This document shows positions 19,082-20,976 of a stretch of DNA of 20,976 bases, in pieces. The stretch's first letter is position 1. The number at the start of each line of letters is the position of its first letter. This DNA comes from a virus. The stretch covers positions 1 through 20,976 of the IMG/VR virus record IMGVR_UViG_3300008267_001643. One strand, written 5' to 3'. The notes under the pieces were generated by a model, which was not told where the DNA came from, did not search any database, and saw only the letters and a list, made by a program, of their open reading frames with translations. The translations under genes were made by a program, and so were the position numbers.

Positions 19082-19239
19082 TTAGGACAGTTTTAGGTTT
19101 TCTAATGGTGTTTGGTGCAGTTGGTGGCATGGATGCACAACCTCTTGCCTCTAGTGCTGTGTTTGCCTCACAAATCGGTTTTGCCGTGTTAGGATTGGTA
19201 CTCATGTATTTTGGTACCAAGAAAATTGCAAATCAATGA
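19078..19239 (+). CDS. Small two-span membrane protein, 53 aa
   Basis: ATG 19078 overlaps the previous stop and has GGAG/GGAAG upstream; an earlier TTG at 19033 belongs to the preceding gene's region. Two hydrophobic segments are visible (about 3-17, V-L-G-F-L-M-V-F-G-A-V-G-G, and 29-46, F-A-S-Q-I-G-F-A-V-L-G-L-V-L-M-Y-F). The Gly-rich helices and short loop resemble small inner-membrane phage proteins. It ends in an ATGA overlap. Function unknown. Confidence 0.7.
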   Translation: MIRTVLGFLMVFGAVGGMDAQPLASSAVFASQIGFAVLGLVLMYFGTKKIANQ

Positions 19240-19574
19240 TTATCTATACCCATCAAAAATCAAAAAAGCGTAAACCAAATGCGAAACAGCGTGAGCTGTC
19301 TCGCTCTTGGGAAGAAATGCTTAAAAAATACGAAACCAAAAAAGTAGTCAAAGTGACAAATAATGTAAAACCGTATTCTACGCCAAAACCATATGTGCGA
19401 GAGACACCAAAATATCCAAGTTTGAATTCTGGACTTGGTACTTGCACCAAACCTGTTCATGGCAAAGTTTACACTGGCGACAAAATGAAAGGTATTGGCA
19501 CTTTACACAAATCCAATGCTGTGCCAATTTTTACGGATGAAGAAGCAATAGACCAAGCGAATATGCGAAGATAA
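19236..19574 (+). CDS. Conserved phage protein (HKSNAVPIF type)
   Basis: A 112-residue basic protein coupled to the membrane protein by ATGA. The N-terminal half is Lys-rich and probably disordered. The C-terminal half carries S-L-N-S-G-L-G-T, Y-T-G-D-K-M-K-G-I-G-T-L-H-K-S-N-A-V-P-I-F and D-E-E-A-I-D-Q-A-N-M-R-R. This ending is common in small phage proteins of unknown function, and its strong conservation suggests a defined partner. A role in DNA or protein binding is only a guess from charge. Confidence 0.8.
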   Translation: MIIYTHQKSKKRKPNAKQRELSRSWEEMLKKYETKKVVKVTNNVKPYSTPKPYVRETPKYPSLNSGLGTCTKPVHGKVYTGDKMKGIGTLHKSNAVPIFTDEEAIDQANMRR

Positions 19575-19575
19575 A

Positions 19576-19767
19576 ATGGATGAGAATAAAATGCAAAGAA
19601 TAAGAATGGTTTTAACAAAAAATCAATTAATGACCTTTGTTGGAGGTCTCCACGAAATGCAATTAAAAATGATTGATGATGCCGTGGATTTGAAAGAAAA
19701 AGATGGTTTTCCAGAAGCTAATGCGGTCATTGATTATATACGCAAAAAAACCATTGGAAATCAATAA
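19576..19767 (+). CDS. Small hypothetical protein, 63 aa
   Basis: ATG 19576 follows the preceding stop after one base; no strong ribosome site is seen. The product is soluble and helical, with M-T-F-V-G-G-L-H-E-M-Q-L-K-M-I-D-D-A and V-I-D-Y-I-R-K-K. The stop codon directly precedes the 16-nt inverted repeat of promoter cassette C, so this is the end of the transcription unit begun at cassette B. I do not recognise the family. Confidence 0.65.
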   Translation: MDENKMQRIRMVLTKNQLMTFVGGLHEMQLKMIDDAVDLKEKDGFPEANAVIDYIRKKTIGNQ

Positions 19768-19850
19768 GTTAGTGGGCACTAACATTTTGTTGTTTTTTTG
19801 CAACATATGTTCCGAAGCTGGTTGACAATTCGGCATTTTCATGTTATCCT
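19768..19850 (+). promoter_or_regulatory. Hairpin-promoter cassette C
   Basis: The inverted repeat GTTAGTGGGCACTAAC lies at 19768-19783, hairpin TGTTG-N8-CAACA at 19788-19805, then -35 TTGACA (19822-19827), a 17-bp spacer and -10 TATCCT (19845-19850). The gap from hairpin to -35 is 16 nt, as in cassette A, and the two share the 20-mer CTGGTTGACAATTCGGCATT. It drives the gene at 19884, which has AAAGG upstream. Confidence 0.83.
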
Positions 19851-19883
19851 ATGCTTGTTGAGAATGAAAAAGGCACTTAAATT

Positions 19884-20633
19884 ATGAAATTATTATCTAC
19901 TGGCAATCCAAAAATTCTAAAAGGTTTGAAGCAAGGTTTCAATACTTACATTATGCACCTTGCACCAGCAAATCTTTCTGGTTATGAAACCTGTCCAAAG
20001 CGTACCGCTGGTTGTACCGCTGCCTGTTTGAATACTGCTGGTCGTGGTGGTATGTTTAAAAAAGGCGAAAATACTAACGCTATTCAAAAAGCGAGAATTC
20101 GCAAAACCAAAATGTTTTTCGAAAATCGTACCGAGTTTTTTACTCAATTGGTAAAAGATATTGAATTAGGTATCAAGCAAAGTGCTAAAAAAGATTTGGT
20201 TCCTGTTTTTCGTTTGAATGGTACAAGCGACCTTTCTTTTGAAAAATACGAAGTGATTCGGAATGGCAAATTATTCCGTAATATTTTCTCCGCTTTCCCT
20301 GAAGTCCAATTTTATGATTACACCAAAATTCTTGGTCGTAAGGTAAGTGAAATTTCAAATTATCATTTAACATTTAGCGCTGCTGATGGTAATGATATCG
20401 ATGTGACAAAAGCGGTTGCACAAGGTTATAATGTTGCGGTTGTTTTTGGTATCAAAAAGACTTTACCAATGCCTGAAGATTATGTTGGTATGCCAGTTTT
20501 CAATGGTGATGATTCTGATTTGAGATTCTTAGACCCGAAAGGTGTTGTGGTTGGTTTGTATGCCAAAGGTAAAGCGAAAAAAGACACCTCTGGTTTTGTG
20601 AAGTATCCTACTTTTATGATGAAGGCAGCTTAA
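19884..20633 (+). CDS. Conserved phage/plasmid protein with Cys cluster (DUF7227-like)
   Basis: A 249-residue protein, first gene behind cassette C. The N-terminal block H-L-A-P-A-N-L-S-G-Y-E-T-C37-P ... G-C44-T-A-A-C48-L-N-T-A-G-R-G-G carries three Cys residues that could bind a metal or cluster. Later blocks are F-R-L-N-G-T-S-D-L-S-F-E (about 108-119), Q-F-Y-D-Y-T-K, Y-H-L-T-F-S-A-A-D-G-N, V-A-V-V-F-G, and G-D-D-S-D-L-R-F-L-D-P-K-G-V-V-V-G-L. The order matches a family I remember as DUF7227, widespread in phages and plasmids and functionally unassigned. The strand pattern recalls the Gp37/Gp68 (DUF5131) TIM-barrel proteins, which also pair a Cys cluster with G-T-x-D. Enzyme activity is inference. 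Confidence 0.85.
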   Translation: MKLLSTGNPKILKGLKQGFNTYIMHLAPANLSGYETCPKRTAGCTAACLNTAGRGGMFKKGENTNAIQKARIRKTKMFFENRTEFFTQLVKDIELGIKQSAKKDLVPVFRLNGTSDLSFEKYEVIRNGKLFRNIFSAFPEVQFYDYTKILGRKVSEISNYHLTFSAADGNDIDVTKAVAQGYNVAVVFGIKKTLPMPEDYVGMPVFNGDDSDLRFLDPKGVVVGLYAKGKAKKDTSGFVKYPTFMMKAA

Positions 20634-20634
20634 T

Positions 20635-20871
20635 ATGAAATTTGCTACTTATAGAGACCGTGATAATTATGATACCCGCCATGGTGGTCCTTTTGACCGT
20701 GGTTCTGCTGATAGTTATTATCATCGTGGTATCACACCGCATTATTATGTTGAAGGTACTTCAACCTCTCCTAGAATTGAAGAAGTCCAAATGACAGAAA
20801 AAGAAATTTCTGATTATATGGCAGGTTATGAATGGAATGAACAGTTTGGTGACAAGAAAAGTTGGGAATAA
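20635..20871 (+). CDS. Conserved small phage/plasmid protein (YRDRDNYDTRHG type)
   Basis: A 78-residue protein starting one base after the previous stop. The N-terminal run Y-R-D-R-D-N-Y-D-T-R-H-G-G-P-F-D-R-G-S-A followed by D-S-Y-Y-H-R is highly characteristic of a small family in phages and plasmids, always without known function. It is Tyr-, Arg- and Asp-rich and probably partly disordered. The C-terminal half has M-T-E-K-E-I-S-D-Y-M-A-G-Y-E-W-N, likely a helix. It often travels with other small accessory proteins like those here. Confidence 0.8.
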   Translation: MKFATYRDRDNYDTRHGGPFDRGSADSYYHRGITPHYYVEGTSTSPRIEEVQMTEKEISDYMAGYEWNEQFGDKKSWE

Positions 20872-20872
20872 T

Positions 20873-20976
20873 ATGAAGAAAATTTTTATTGTAAAATCGT
20901 TTGGTCCTGAAAGTGGTTATGTTAATCTAAAGGCGTTTGCTGACCAGAATGAAGCGGCAGCATATGCAAAAGCAAT
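20873..20976 (+). CDS. Hypothetical protein (3' partial)
   Basis: ATG 20873 follows the previous stop after one base, and the frame runs off the right edge. The visible 34 residues start M-K-K-I-F-I-V-K-S-F-G-P-E-S-G-Y-V-N and continue K-A-F-A-D-Q-N-E-A-A-A-Y-A-K-A, a strand-then-helix pattern. Too little is present to name it. Confidence 0.6.
   Translation, partial: MKKIFIVKSFGPESGYVNLKAFADQNEAAAYAKA

Overview
The window looks like part of a large, AT-rich tailed-phage genome with a T4-like (myovirus) flavour. Nearly every gene is on the + strand, and genes are short and tightly packed, often joined by ATGA overlaps. Hallmarks are a T4-type RNase H (FEN-family 5' nuclease) followed by a small protein of a type known from T4-like cyanophages, a 16-gene tRNA array with encoded CCA ends, a phage copy of ribosomal protein bS21, and many small proteins of types shared by phages and plasmids. 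Promoters match the bacterial sigma70 consensus well, so the host is probably a proteobacterium-like cell. The exact host cannot be told from this sequence.

Layout. (1) 1-915: end of a secreted protein resembling FlgT/LPP20 N-terminal domains. (2) 899-3898: a strong promoter preceded by two hairpins, then a run of small accessory genes, one of which (Api92/DUF1281-like) is disrupted at its 5' end. (3) 3914-4139: a near-consensus promoter, a 42-codon ORF and a structured leader RNA ending in an intrinsic terminator, placed immediately before the tRNA array. (4) 4173-6593: 16 tRNA genes interrupted by bS21, an RNase H-fold (YkuK-like) protein and a small conserved protein. (5) 6700-11371: eight genes, seven with a signal peptide or membrane segment and one with a predicted C-terminal anchor. 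They include a 708-residue secreted protein with a duplicated beta-rich domain and five exact-period Cys-rich repeats. This looks like an envelope-associated or late operon of unknown job. (6) 11372-11546: a regulatory region with two perfect inverted repeats, one running into the -35 box. (7) 11547-14325: a conserved phage protein, a metallophosphoesterase that looks shortened, a zinc-ribbon protein and an acidic protein. (8) 14375-17915: RNase H, its partner family, a GT-A glycosyltransferase, GalE-like epimerase and a ClpP-like protease in overlapping order. (9) 17937-20976: small genes, two more copies of the hairpin-promoter cassette, and a conserved Cys-containing protein (19884-20633).

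The two most interesting signals are regulatory. The first is a possible transcription attenuator controlling the tRNA/bS21 array: a leader ORF whose stop codon abuts the 5' arm of a 10-bp antiterminator that excludes the terminator. The second is a recurring cassette at gene-block borders: a 16-nt inverted repeat, 3-4 nt, an 18-20 nt hairpin, then a TTGACAATTC promoter. Family assignments come from remembered sequence patterns; no database search was run.
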